Positions 15,959 to 24,266 of a DNA stretch of 64,000 nt are shown piece by piece. Source of the DNA: Motilibacter peucedani (GTDB lineage Bacteria; Actinomycetota; Actinomycetes; Motilibacterales; Motilibacteraceae); assembly GCF_003634695.1 (NCBI RefSeq), contig NZ_RBWV01000009.1, forward strand, positions 434,001-498,000, read 5' to 3'. Made by a program: the position numbers and the translations under genes. Every line of letters starts with the position of its first letter. The stretch's first letter is position 1. A model generated the notes under the pieces. It was not told the origin of the DNA and did not search any database. It worked only from the letters and a program-made list of their open reading frames with translations.

Positions 15959-16855
15959 TCAGCCCTTGATGCCCGTCTCCGCGACGCCCTGCACCAGGTA
16001 GCGCTGGAGGAAGACGAACACCAGCACCAGCGGCGCGATCGAGAGCAGCGCCGCCATGAACAGCTCGTGCAGGTTGATGGTCTGCGCCGTCAGGAGCGTC
16101 GAGAGCGAGACCTGCACGGTCCACTTCGACGGGTCCTGGCCGACGACCAGCGGCCAGAGGAACTGGTTCCACGCGGCGATCACCGTGATGACCGAGATGG
16201 CGGCGAAGAACGCCATCGAGTTGGGCACCACGATCCGGAAGAACACGCCGAGGTAGCCCAGCCCGTCGATGCGGCCGGCCTCCTCGAGCTCTTTCGGGAA
16301 GTTCAGGAAGTACTGCCTGAACAGGAATGCCGTGAACCCGCTGAACATCACCGGGACGATGATGCCCTGGTAGGAGTTCACCCAGCCCAGCCGCGAGACG
16401 ATGATGAAGCTCGGCACGAAGGTGACGGCCGGCGGCACCATCAGGGTCACGAGCACCGCGTAGAAGATCGGCGTCGAGAACCTGAAGGGGATGCGGGCCA
16501 GCGCGTAGCCGCACATCGAGGCGAGCAGCACGGTGCCGGCGGTCTGCGCCAGCGCGATCACCGACGAGTTGATGAGGCTCTGCTTGAAGCTCACCGACGG
16601 GTCGTCGAACACCTCCTTGACGTTGCCCCAGTGCAGCGACTTCGGGAACAGCGTCCAGTCCGGCGAGGTGATGTCGGTCTCGGCCGAGAGCGCGTTGCGC
16701 AGCATCAGGTAGAACGGCAGCAGGAACAGCAGCGTCGCGACGACCAGCGCGCCGTAGCGCGCCACTGCCCCGAGGACGGAGCCGGGTGTGCGGTGGTGCG
16801 GCCGGTGCGTGTGCGAGGTGACGGGGGCGTCCTGCGCCACGGTGGCAGTGCTCAC
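15959..16855 (-). CDS. Sugar ABC transporter permease, MalG type
   Basis: 298 residues with six membrane helices. The cytoplasmic EAA loop reads EEAGRIDGLGYLGVFFRIVVP, the contact site for the ATPase. It is the second permease of a CUT1-family carbohydrate importer. The GTG start overlaps the stop of the MalF-type gene as GTGA, so the two are coupled. No ATPase gene is present; in actinobacteria a shared MsiK-type ATPase encoded elsewhere commonly serves such importers. It converges with the lipoprotein gene, with stops four bases apart. Confidence 0.9.
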   Translation of the reverse strand: MSTATVAQDAPVTSHTHRPHHRTPGSVLGAVARYGALVVATLLFLLPFYLMLRNALSAETDITSPDWTLFPKSLHWGNVKEVFDDPSVSFKQSLINSSVIALAQTAGTVLLASMCGYALARIPFRFSTPIFYAVLVTLMVPPAVTFVPSFIIVSRLGWVNSYQGIIVPVMFSGFTAFLFRQYFLNFPKELEEAGRIDGLGYLGVFFRIVVPNSMAFFAAISVITVIAAWNQFLWPLVVGQDPSKWTVQVSLSTLLTAQTINLHELFMAALLSIAPLVLVFVFLQRYLVQGVAETGIKG

Positions 16856-17805
16856 TTCTCCGCCCTCCCGAAGCCGAAGATCCTGCCCTGCACGAGGGTG
16901 ACGATGATGATGAGGATGGCCAGGATCATCGCGCCGGCGCTGCCGTGGCCGTAGTCCTGGTTGCCCTGCGCGGTGTAGTAGAGGTAGACCAGCGGCGGAC
17001 GCGCGAGCGAGCTGTTGCCCAGCAGGTTGTAGAACTCGTCGAACGCCTGGTACGCCGCGATCAGCAGGAGCAGCAGCACCGACACCGACGTGGTGCGCAG
17101 CTGCGGGACCGTGATGAAGCGGAACGTCTGCCAGCCGGGCTTCGCGCCGTCGACGTAGGCCGCTTCGTAGAGCTCGGGCGAGATCCGCTGCAGGCCGGCG
17201 AGGAACAGGATGATGTAGAAGCCGAGCTGCAGCCACAGCCGGACCGTCGCCAGCACCAGCCAGTACCACGGTGGGCTGATCGACGACAGCCACGCTATGT
17301 TGTCGAAGCCGAACGCGCCGATGACCTGGTTGGCCAAGCCGAAGCGCACCCCGTTGAAGATGGACAGCTTCCACACCATGGACGCGACGACGTAGGAGCA
17401 CGCGGTCGGCAGGAAGAACGCGGAGCGGAAGAACGCCCTCGCGATCGTGACCTGGTTGAGCAGCACGGCGAGCAGCAGCGCCAGGGCGAAGGTCAGCGGC
17501 ACGATGATGGCCGCGAAGATCGTGAAGGTCCACAGGCTGCTGCGGAACGGGCCCGGCTTGAGCAGGTCGACGTAGTTGTCGAAGCCGATGAAGTTGGTCG
17601 AGGTGACCGTGTTCTGGGCGCTCGTGAAGCTGAGGACGGCGCTCCAGATGATGGGCAGGTAGACGAAGACGACCAGGCCCAGCAGGAACGGGCCCGCGAA
17701 CAGCCAGAACGCGCGGGTGGCTCCCTTGTTGCCCCGCCGGCGCCGCCGCGGCGGCGCAGTCGTGGCAGTCGGTCCCACAGCCGTGGTGGCGTCAACTGTG
17801 CTCAT
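16852..17805 (-). CDS. Sugar ABC transporter permease, MalF type
   Basis: 317 residues with six membrane helices after a basic N-terminal tail (RRRRRGNKG). The EAA loop ELYEAAYVDGAKPGWQTFRFITVPQL is intact. It pairs with the MalG-type permease downstream and the binding protein upstream in one CUT1 importer. The ATG at 17805 has AAGGAG five bases upstream; a longer in-frame start exists but lacks such a site. The gap of 69 bases to the binding-protein stop is common where the binding protein is made in excess. Confidence 0.9.
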   Translation of the reverse strand: MSTVDATTAVGPTATTAPPRRRRRGNKGATRAFWLFAGPFLLGLVVFVYLPIIWSAVLSFTSAQNTVTSTNFIGFDNYVDLLKPGPFRSSLWTFTIFAAIIVPLTFALALLLAVLLNQVTIARAFFRSAFFLPTACSYVVASMVWKLSIFNGVRFGLANQVIGAFGFDNIAWLSSISPPWYWLVLATVRLWLQLGFYIILFLAGLQRISPELYEAAYVDGAKPGWQTFRFITVPQLRTTSVSVLLLLLIAAYQAFDEFYNLLGNSSLARPPLVYLYYTAQGNQDYGHGSAGAMILAILIIIVTLVQGRIFGFGRAEK

Positions 17806-17874
17806 GGACACTCCTTGTCCGTCAGAGCCGTCGGGGCCGGCACCCTGCACGGGTGCCGGCCCTGCGGCGCGGGA

Positions 17875-19242
17875 TCACTTGGAGAGTCGGGCCAGCTCTG
17901 ACTCGACGACGGCCTTGGCCTTGGCCAGGTTGGAGTCGACGTCGCCCTTCTTGCGCACGATGGCGGTCGCGGCGTCGGCGTAGGCGGAGTTCATCTTCGG
18001 CGTCCACATGGGGTTGCCCGGCACCGCGTAGTCGTTGAAGATCTTGAGCGCCTCGGCCGGCACGCCGCTCTGCAGCTTGGTGGCCTTGGCCGCGAGCGCC
18101 TTCTTCGGCGGCACGTGGAAGCCGTAGGAGGTGTTGAAGTCCTCCTGGTCCTTCTCGTTGTCGACCCAGAGCCACTTCGTGTAGGCCTTGGCCGCGTCGA
18201 CGTTCTTCGACTTGGCGCTGACCATCGAGGTCCACCCGCCGAGGAAGGTCGACGGCTTGCCGACGCTGGCGGAGAGCTTCGGCCAGGGGACGACGCCCAC
18301 GTCGTCGCCGAGCGCCTTCTGGATCCCGGGGTAGGCCCACAGGCCGCACCACTGCATGGCGGCGAGGCCCTGGGTGAACGACGACGGGTCCCACCAGTCG
18401 GTGGGGGCGCCGAGCAGGATCGTGCCGCTGTTGGCCAGCTGCTGGAGCTTGAGGAACGACTGCTTGACCTCGGGGGTCAGGAACCCCGGCTTGCCGTCCG
18501 GTGTCAGGAAGTCGCTGCCGGCCGCCCAGCAGATCTGGCCCAGCAGCGACCCGCCGCCGAACGCCGGCGTGACGCCCGCGTCGTTGCCGATGAAGAGGCC
18601 CTTCATCTTGTTGCTGGACAGCGCCTTCGTCACCGAGATGAGCTCGTCCATCGTCGTCGGCGGTTGGACGCCGGCCTTCGACAGCAGGCTCTTGCGGTAG
18701 TAGAGCAGGCCCATGTCGTCGACGATCTTGACGCCGTAGATCTTGCCGTCGACCGAGGTCGCCTTGATGTCGGCGTCGGTGTAGTCGGCCTTGTTGACGA
18801 TGTCGTCGAGCGCGACGCACTGGCCGCTCTTGACCGAGTCGACGTCGACGTTGCTCTCGTAGACGTCAGGACCGTTGTTCGACAGCAGGCCGGAGGCCAG
18901 CTTCGAGGTGTAGTCGCCCGGGGTCCACTGCACCTTCACGTTGGCGTCGGGGTACTCCTTGGCGTAGCGCATGACCGCCTGCTGGGTGCCGGCCTCGCCG
19001 TAGAGGTGGTACCACTGGCTGAGGGTCGGCTTGCTGCCACCACCCCCGCCGCCGCCTGATCCCGCCGAGCTGGTCGACCCACCGCCGCCGGAGGCGCTGC
19101 CGCCCACCCCGCCGCTGTCGCCGCCGCACGCGGCGAGCGCGCCGGCGAGACCGACACCTCCAGCGAGGGCGAGGAAGGTGCGGCGGGTCGAGGCCGGGAG
19201 CCCGTCGAGTGAGACGCTGCCGTCTGGTTCTTCGTGTGTCAT
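17875..19242 (-). CDS. Sugar-binding lipoprotein of the ABC importer
   Basis: 455 residues. Twin arginines at 20-21 (STRRTFLALAGG) and a lipobox LAAC with Cys39 mark a probable Tat-exported lipoprotein. A Gly/Ser-rich tether is followed by an extracellular solute-binding fold of the MalE family (family 1), with a WYHLYGEAGTQQAV opening and the later GGWTSMVSAKSKN. The ligand is probably an oligosaccharide but cannot be named. This is the first gene of the three-gene operon; a LacI-type operator sits 17-30 bases before the ATG. No regulator gene of that family is in the window. Confidence 0.9.
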   Translation of the reverse strand: MTHEEPDGSVSLDGLPASTRRTFLALAGGVGLAGALAACGGDSGGVGGSASGGGGSTSSAGSGGGGGGGSKPTLSQWYHLYGEAGTQQAVMRYAKEYPDANVKVQWTPGDYTSKLASGLLSNNGPDVYESNVDVDSVKSGQCVALDDIVNKADYTDADIKATSVDGKIYGVKIVDDMGLLYYRKSLLSKAGVQPPTTMDELISVTKALSSNKMKGLFIGNDAGVTPAFGGGSLLGQICWAAGSDFLTPDGKPGFLTPEVKQSFLKLQQLANSGTILLGAPTDWWDPSSFTQGLAAMQWCGLWAYPGIQKALGDDVGVVPWPKLSASVGKPSTFLGGWTSMVSAKSKNVDAAKAYTKWLWVDNEKDQEDFNTSYGFHVPPKKALAAKATKLQSGVPAEALKIFNDYAVPGNPMWTPKMNSAYADAATAIVRKKGDVDSNLAKAKAVVESELARLSK

Positions 19243-19258
19243 AGCGGACTCTCTTCGT

Positions 19259-19272
19259 TGTGAGCGCTAACA
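19259..19272. promoter_or_regulatory. LacI-family operator before the sugar importer operon
   Basis: TGTGAGCGCTAACA is a near-perfect palindrome around the AGCGCT core that LacI-family repressors bind. It lies just upstream of the binding-protein start, where binding would block transcription. The cognate repressor must be encoded outside the window. Confidence 0.75.
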
Positions 19273-19473
19273 CGTGCCCGCAGACCGGGCTTCGGTGGTC
19301 GACGCGACCACGGGGGTCGCGAGGACGAGGTCGAGGCCTGCTCTGCTGGACCGGACATTCGCACCGTACGGAGGTGGGAGCCCCTGGCCAAGCATTCGAC
19401 GGTCACGAATCAATAACGTGCACCGACGCGGCCGGCTATCGGACGAAACCGATCACTCAGAAGGGCGAAACGC
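19273..19473. other. 201-base gap, likely importer promoter region
   Basis: This stretch is visibly less GC-rich than its surroundings (for example AATCAATAACGTG near 19407). It should hold the promoter of the sugar importer operon upstream of the operator. I found no reliable -35/-10 pair and no small gene in it. Confidence 0.35.
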
Positions 19474-20307
19474 TCAGAAAGTCCTTGCCTGGGCGAAAGA
19501 AATCGGCGTGCGGCGGGACGCAGTGGTGCGGCCCGCGACCGGCGCCACCCCTGCCACGCCCAGCGCGGCGAGCATGAGCGCGCCACCGACCACGCCGTCC
19601 AGCAGCCAGTGGTTGGCCGTCACGACCACGACGAGCAGGGTGCCGACGGCGTAGGCGTAGGCCGCCGCCCGCTGCCACCTGTGCCTCGCGAGACCAGCCA
19701 GCACCAGCGCGACCCAGACCGCCCAGCCGACGTGCATCGAGGGCATCGCGGCGAGCTCGTTGGTCGCCCCGCCCAGGCCGCGTGGTGCGGAGGCGTGCGC
19801 GCCCCACCAGCCCCAGGCGGAGGTCGCGTCCAGCACGTCGGTGTAGCCGCCCAGCAGGCGCGGTGGTGCGGTCGGGAAGAGCAGGAAGCCCACCAGCGCC
19901 GCAGCGGTCGCCAGCACCAGCGCGCGACGCGCCGGCCGGTAGACCGCCGGGCCGCGGCGCCACACGAGCAGCAGGACCGCGGGTGTGACGACGTAGTGCA
20001 GCACCGCGTACCAGTAGGCGGCGCCGACCTCGAGCCAGCGCACGTGCAGCACCGCGTCGTTGAGCACGTGCTCGACGTCGATGTCGAGGAACCGCTCGAC
20101 CGACAGCACCTGCCGCGCGTGGCGGCGGGCCTCGGCGACGTCGCCGTCGGCGAGCAGGCGGCTGGTGGTGTAGCCGACGTAGAGCAGGGCCAGCAGCAGC
20201 AGCTCGCGCGCCGCCGGCAGGGCGCGCAGCGGCGCGCGCAGGACGCGGGCCACGGGGGCGGCGGGGACGACGGCGGGAGCGGTGCGCTCGAGGGTGGGGG
20301 CGCTCAC
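19474..20307 (-). CDS. PAP2-superfamily membrane protein, inositolphosphotransferase-like
   Basis: 277 residues with about six membrane helices. The active-site motifs are PSMHVGW (PSxH) and TANHWLLDGVVG, where His and Asp lie as in the third phosphatase motif. This arrangement fits the Aur1/Ipt1-like PAP2 branch, whose members move phospho-inositol or related head groups, rather than the broad phosphatase branch. The GTG start overlaps the TetR stop as GTGA, so the two are coupled and probably co-regulated by that repressor. Substrate unknown. Confidence 0.75.
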   Translation of the reverse strand: MSAPTLERTAPAVVPAAPVARVLRAPLRALPAARELLLLALLYVGYTTSRLLADGDVAEARRHARQVLSVERFLDIDVEHVLNDAVLHVRWLEVGAAYWYAVLHYVVTPAVLLLVWRRGPAVYRPARRALVLATAAALVGFLLFPTAPPRLLGGYTDVLDATSAWGWWGAHASAPRGLGGATNELAAMPSMHVGWAVWVALVLAGLARHRWQRAAAYAYAVGTLLVVVVTANHWLLDGVVGGALMLAALGVAGVAPVAGRTTASRRTPISFAQARTF

Positions 20308-20951
20308 GGCTGCTGCTCCAGGACGGGCTGCCGCAGCACCGGGAGCAGCACGGTGTCGACGAGGTCGAGGACGAAGGACTCGTCGACGGGCTGGCGCATC
20401 GCCAGCCGGGCCATGAGCAGGGCGGGGAGCAGGTCGTGCGCCAGCGGCAGGCGCGCTGCGCCGGCCGGCAGCTCGCCACGGGCCACGGCGCGCTCGACGA
20501 TCTCGACCATGACCCGGCGCCGCGGCTCGGTGAGCCGCTCGCGGACCGCGGTGCACAGGCGCTCGTCGGTCTTGGTCGCGTGGGCGACGCTGGCGAACAG
20601 CCCGGAGCGGCTGGCCGCCACGGTGCCGAACGCGCGGGCGGCCTCGAGGAGGTCGTCGCGCAGGCTGCCGGTGTCGGGCACCACGAAGCCGCAGTCGCCC
20701 ACCAGGCGCAGGGCGTCGACGATGAGCTCGGCCTTGTTGGACCAGCGCCGGTAGATCGTGGCCTTGCTCGCCCGGGCGCGCTTGGCCAGCGCGTCCATCG
20801 AGAGCGCTTCGTAGCCGGTCTCGGCGAGCAGGTCGAGGGCCACCGTGCAGAGCTCGCGCTCACGGGCGTCGAGCTGGGCACAGGGCGAGGTGTCCGACAG
20901 GGCCGCGGGCGGCCCGTCGACGGTGGTCGGGGGTGCGGACAGCACGGTCAC
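20304..20951 (-). CDS. TetR-family transcriptional regulator
   Basis: 215 residues. The N-terminal helix-turn-helix reads ALDLLAETGYEALSMDALAKRA followed by ASKATIYRRWSNKAELI, the standard TetR DNA-binding domain. The C-terminal ligand domain is of the kind with Asp/Glu-rich helices and cannot be assigned a ligand. It is the first gene of a two-gene operon with the PAP2 protein, which suggests control of that enzyme and of itself. A long perfect palindrome lies 22 bases before the start. Confidence 0.9.
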   Translation of the reverse strand: MTVLSAPPTTVDGPPAALSDTSPCAQLDARERELCTVALDLLAETGYEALSMDALAKRARASKATIYRRWSNKAELIVDALRLVGDCGFVVPDTGSLRDDLLEAARAFGTVAASRSGLFASVAHATKTDERLCTAVRERLTEPRRRVMVEIVERAVARGELPAGAARLPLAHDLLPALLMARLAMRQPVDESFVLDLVDTVLLPVLRQPVLEQQP

Positions 20952-20972
20952 GAGCCCCTCCTCTCCTGTCCC

Positions 20973-20995
20973 GAGTACGGTACCGTACCGTACTC
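20973..20995. promoter_or_regulatory. Probable TetR operator, 11-bp-arm palindrome
   Basis: Perfect arms GAGTACGGTAC (20973-20983) and GTACCGTACTC (20985-20995) around a single C. Size, symmetry and position just upstream of the TetR gene are as expected for an autoregulatory operator. The rest of the gap to 21165 shows no gene. Confidence 0.75.
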
Positions 20996-21165
20996 CTCGA
21001 TGCCAGGGACTCCAGTCCCGACATCACCCGGTCGGCGCAGCGCGGTACCGGGCCGGTGGTCCCAGCCTGGCCGGTCGGGCGGCCCGCGCCCACGGTGCTG
21101 GCTGGAGTCCGCGAGGTGGGGCCAGCACCACCGTGCACCCCGGGTCTGACAGCGACGGACGGCGC

Positions 21166-22626
21166 TCAGCCGCCGAGCGCGGCGAGGTAGCGCAGCGCCC
21201 GGACGCCGGGCAGGAAGAAGTACGCGCCGCCGCGGACGGTGACGAAGGCGGGGAGCCCGCGCGTACGCCGGCGCACCGGCACCGCCTGCTCGGTGAAGCT
21301 GTGACCGGTGGGGAGGTGGCCGCCGAGCAGCGGGTCCGCGTCGTCGTAGAGGCCGTCGAACTGGGCGTTGAGCGCCCACGTGTGCGTCACGAACTCGAAC
21401 TGGCGGGCGACGTCGGCGCACAGGCACAGGAAGTGCAGGCCGCGTACGTCCCCCGCCTCGTCGTCCCAGCGCGGGAGCTCGCCGCCGGCCAGGACGCCGG
21501 CGAGGTCGACCGGCGGGCCGTACTCACGGCCGCGCCTCATCAGCCGGTGGCGCTTGCCCACGGCCACGGAAGCGTCGGTGCCGGGCTTCGGCGGCAGCGA
21601 GTCGCGCGGGTTGGTGCGCCGCACGTGCGCGCCGACGGGGCACACGTGTCCAGCGAGGTCCGCGGCGTAGCCGAACTCGTTCGACTCCGCGAGCGCCGGG
21701 TCGTCGTGCTCGGGCGACTGCGTCACGGGCGCGCCGCCGGGCCAGCGACCGACCATGCGGGCCGCGAGCCGGGTGCGAGCCGCCCCGTCGCTGCTGCCGT
21801 CGGCCCGCCGCGTGCACTGGTCGAGGAACCGCCAGAAGGCGTGGACGTCCTGCTCGAGCTGCCGGACGACGAGGTAGGACCCGTCGCGGCCGAGGTCGCG
21901 CCGGCCGCCGGCCGTCTCCGGGAGCACGTCGAGCCGGTCCGTGGCCGCGTCGACCGTCGGCGTCGGCGGCACCTGGTCGTGCTCGTTGCGGTAGCCCAGC
22001 ACGAACTCGCCGGCACGCACGGTGTGCATCGCCGGCCCCGGGCGGCCGAAGCCGGCGATGGCCGGCTGCGAGACGCCGTCGCGGAACCCGAAGTGCTCGA
22101 CCGGCCCGAGGTCGTGCGTGTCGAGCGCGCGCACCAGCCGCAGGCCCGACGCCTCCGCGCGCGCAGCCTCCTCGTCGCGCAGGCGGGCTACCTGCTCGTC
22201 GTCGGGCGCGTAGAGCAGGAGCAGCAGGTCGGGCGACGGGCTCCCCGGCCCGCCCCACTCCCAGCCCGCCGGCGCTGCCGCGCCCACGTCGCCCAGCAGT
22301 CGGCTGCGGTGCGGGCTGGTCATGCCCTCCTGGACCTCGACGGGGAACTCGGCGAGCGACGCCTCAGCGAGCCCGAGCCGGCGCAGGCCCTCGTGCGTGA
22401 CCGCGACGTTGACCGCACGCCCGTCGGGGCGCCCGGACCCGGCGCTCACCCGCGGCACCAGCGAGGCGAGCCAGCCGCGGGCCCGAGCCGGGTCGACCAC
22501 CTCGAGCACGAGGTAGCAGGCGCCGCGCAGCTTGCCGTAGCCCTGGAAGACCAGCGCCTGCACGTCGTCCTCGTCGACTCGCTCGATCGCGAGCCGCCCT
22601 CGCCTGCTCAGAGCCGTGCCAGCCAC
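21166..22626 (-). CDS. Dye-decolorizing (Dyp-type) haem peroxidase
   Basis: 486 residues. The distal haem motif is FGFRDGVSQP with Asp183. HVRRTNPRD, HRLMRRGREYGPP and GLHFLCLCADVARQFEFV are conserved blocks of the larger Dyp peroxidases. These enzymes oxidise varied substrates with hydrogen peroxide. The GTG at 22626 is preferred because AGGAGG lies seven bases upstream; it overlaps the preceding gene by 19 bases. No Tat signal and no encapsulin-targeting tail is evident, so it is probably cytoplasmic. It is the last gene of the operon opened by the FAD oxidase, which could supply the peroxide. Confidence 0.88.
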   Translation of the reverse strand: MAGTALSRRGRLAIERVDEDDVQALVFQGYGKLRGACYLVLEVVDPARARGWLASLVPRVSAGSGRPDGRAVNVAVTHEGLRRLGLAEASLAEFPVEVQEGMTSPHRSRLLGDVGAAAPAGWEWGGPGSPSPDLLLLLYAPDDEQVARLRDEEAARAEASGLRLVRALDTHDLGPVEHFGFRDGVSQPAIAGFGRPGPAMHTVRAGEFVLGYRNEHDQVPPTPTVDAATDRLDVLPETAGGRRDLGRDGSYLVVRQLEQDVHAFWRFLDQCTRRADGSSDGAARTRLAARMVGRWPGGAPVTQSPEHDDPALAESNEFGYAADLAGHVCPVGAHVRRTNPRDSLPPKPGTDASVAVGKRHRLMRRGREYGPPVDLAGVLAGGELPRWDDEAGDVRGLHFLCLCADVARQFEFVTHTWALNAQFDGLYDDADPLLGGHLPTGHSFTEQAVPVRRRTRGLPAFVTVRGGAYFFLPGVRALRYLAALGG

Positions 22627-23840
22627 CGCGCCGCCTCCTGCTCGGTCATCGGCCCGCGCAGCCCGGCACGGATCGCCGCGTTCTCGTCGACCGTCACGGC
22701 CGCGAGCTCCGGGTAGGCCGACCACCACACCGGCGTCTCGATCTGGTGGCCGCGGATGAACGCCTTGAAGCCGACCTCGTCGTGCGCGCCGTCGCGGACG
22801 AGCCAGCGGGTGCGCGGAAAGCCCTCCTCCACGCCGAAGACCGTGTTGAGCACCCACGCGATCTGGTCGACGAAGTCGTTGTTGTAGCTCTCGAGGCTGC
22901 CGTCGTAGTAGCTCGTGAACAGCATCCGGTCGCCGACGCGGTCGAAGCGGGCGAAGTGCACCGTGCGCAGGCCCGAGAGGCCCTGGTGGTTGAAGACGTG
23001 GCGGGCGACGTAGTCGCCCACGGCGATCGACATGCTGCAGGACACCGACCAGAAGCGCCCGGGCTTGACGGGCGCGATGCTCGTGAAGGCGTTCTGGACG
23101 CCGTAGTCCTCGGCGTCGCCGAGGGCGCGCAGCCGCGCCGGGTCGAGGGGTACGCGTGCGGCCGGGTCCCGCCGCTCGTGCCGGCGCAGCGCGAGGAACC
23201 ACAGCACCAGAGCCGGCAGCACGACCGGCAGCAGCACGAGCAGCGCAGCCGGCACCGCCACGCGGTGGGCCGCCTCACGCAGGCGGAAGCGCAGCGCCGG
23301 GCGGGCGGGCCGGTCGAGCGCCTCCGTGAGGTCGGGCCGGGACGCGACCTCGCGGCGGAGCCGTTCACGCACCTCTCGGCACGATCTCTCGACCGGGCCG
23401 CCCTCGTCGAGGGAGTCCTCGAGCGCGGCGCGCAGGCGGGCTTCGAGGCGTACCTGCTGCACCGTACGTCCGACGTCGTGGACGTAGACCACGGCGCTCC
23501 TCTGCCGGTGGCTGCGCAGGAAGCGGGCACGTCCCGACGGGCGCGCGACCGCGGGGTAGCCCTGGCAGCAGCCGAGGAGCCGGTCGAGTCCCTCGTGCTG
23601 GGAGAGCGCCCTCAGCAGCCGGCGCTCCGGCGCGTCGCAGTCGAGCATCAGGAAGAGGAGCGGAGAGGTCTGCTCGTCGACGACGACCACCCGCGCGAAG
23701 TGCAGCCCGGGCAGCTCGGCGAAGGGCAGCACGTCGTTCGCGGCAGGGTCGTCGGCCATCGCGGTGAGCACCTCGCGCAGGCCGGGCAGCCGCCCGGGTC
23801 GAACGGCCGCGCGGATGGTGACCGCGACCTGGTGGGGCAT
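22608..23840 (-). CDS. Unrecognised protein with internal domain duplication and one membrane segment
   Basis: 410 residues; I do not recognise the family. Two stretches resemble each other: LHFARVVVVDE...LLFLMLDCDAP (residues 46-71) and VHFARFDRVGD...MLFTSYYDGSLES (294-318). This suggests two copies of a beta-alpha-beta unit, possibly of the ferredoxin-like kind seen in Dyp peroxidases. Between them lie a charged helical region (about 130-190) and a hydrophobic segment (about 193-218), probably a membrane anchor. A Tyr/Asp-rich run (SYYDGSLESYNNDFVDQ) is a likely functional site in the second copy. The gene shares one base with the SnoaL-like stop (TGATG) and overlaps the peroxidase gene, so it is tightly bound to this operon. 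Confidence 0.6.
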   Translation of the reverse strand: MPHQVAVTIRAAVRPGRLPGLREVLTAMADDPAANDVLPFAELPGLHFARVVVVDEQTSPLLFLMLDCDAPERRLLRALSQHEGLDRLLGCCQGYPAVARPSGRARFLRSHRQRSAVVYVHDVGRTVQQVRLEARLRAALEDSLDEGGPVERSCREVRERLRREVASRPDLTEALDRPARPALRFRLREAAHRVAVPAALLVLLPVVLPALVLWFLALRRHERRDPAARVPLDPARLRALGDAEDYGVQNAFTSIAPVKPGRFWSVSCSMSIAVGDYVARHVFNHQGLSGLRTVHFARFDRVGDRMLFTSYYDGSLESYNNDFVDQIAWVLNTVFGVEEGFPRTRWLVRDGAHDEVGFKAFIRGHQIETPVWWSAYPELAAVTVDENAAIRAGLRGPMTEQEAARWLARL

Positions 23841-24262
23841 CAGAGCGGGTGCCGGATCCCGCCGAGCTGCTCGACGAGCTCGAAGCGGTCGAAGGCCACC
23901 CGCACCTCGCGGATCCGGTCGCCCTGCAGGTGGAAGATGTCGATGCCGGGCACGGAGACGTGCCGGTCGGTGAGGTGGAGCCCGAGGAAGCTGGCCCGGT
24001 GCGTGCCCGTCCAGGTGAAGCGCACGGCGGCCTTGTCGTCCTGCCAGAGGATGTCGTCGATCGTGAAGTGCACGTCGGGGAACGCCTTGAAGAAGACACC
24101 GAAGAAGCGCTTGACCTCTGCGTGGCCGGTGGCGAGCCCGGTCGGCACCCAGGCCGGGTCGTGGAAGGCGATGTCCTCGGTGAACAGCGTGTCGACGTAG
24201 GACACGTCGTGGGCGTTGGTCAGCTTGTCGAAGTAGCTGCGGGCGACGGCTTCGGTGTCCAC
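23840..24262 (-). CDS. SnoaL-like / ester cyclase family protein
   Basis: 140 residues, one NTF2-like cone fold. The opening VARSYFDKLTNAHDVSYVDTLFTEDIAFHDP and the later GHAEVKRFFGVFFKAFPDVHFTIDDI are the usual SnoaL/polyketide-cyclase pattern. Such proteins act as small cyclases, isomerases or hydrolases; the substrate here is unknown. It lies four bases after the FAD oxidase stop and shares one base with the next start, so it is the second gene of a four-gene operon. Confidence 0.82.
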   Translation of the reverse strand: MDTEAVARSYFDKLTNAHDVSYVDTLFTEDIAFHDPAWVPTGLATGHAEVKRFFGVFFKAFPDVHFTIDDILWQDDKAAVRFTWTGTHRASFLGLHLTDRHVSVPGIDIFHLQGDRIREVRVAFDRFELVEQLGGIRHPL

Positions 24263-24266
24263 CGGC

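Noticed and set aside
19031-19270. 79-residue Pro-rich plus-strand open frame
   Set aside because: Antisense of the Gly/Ser tether of the binding lipoprotein; covers the LacI-type operator.
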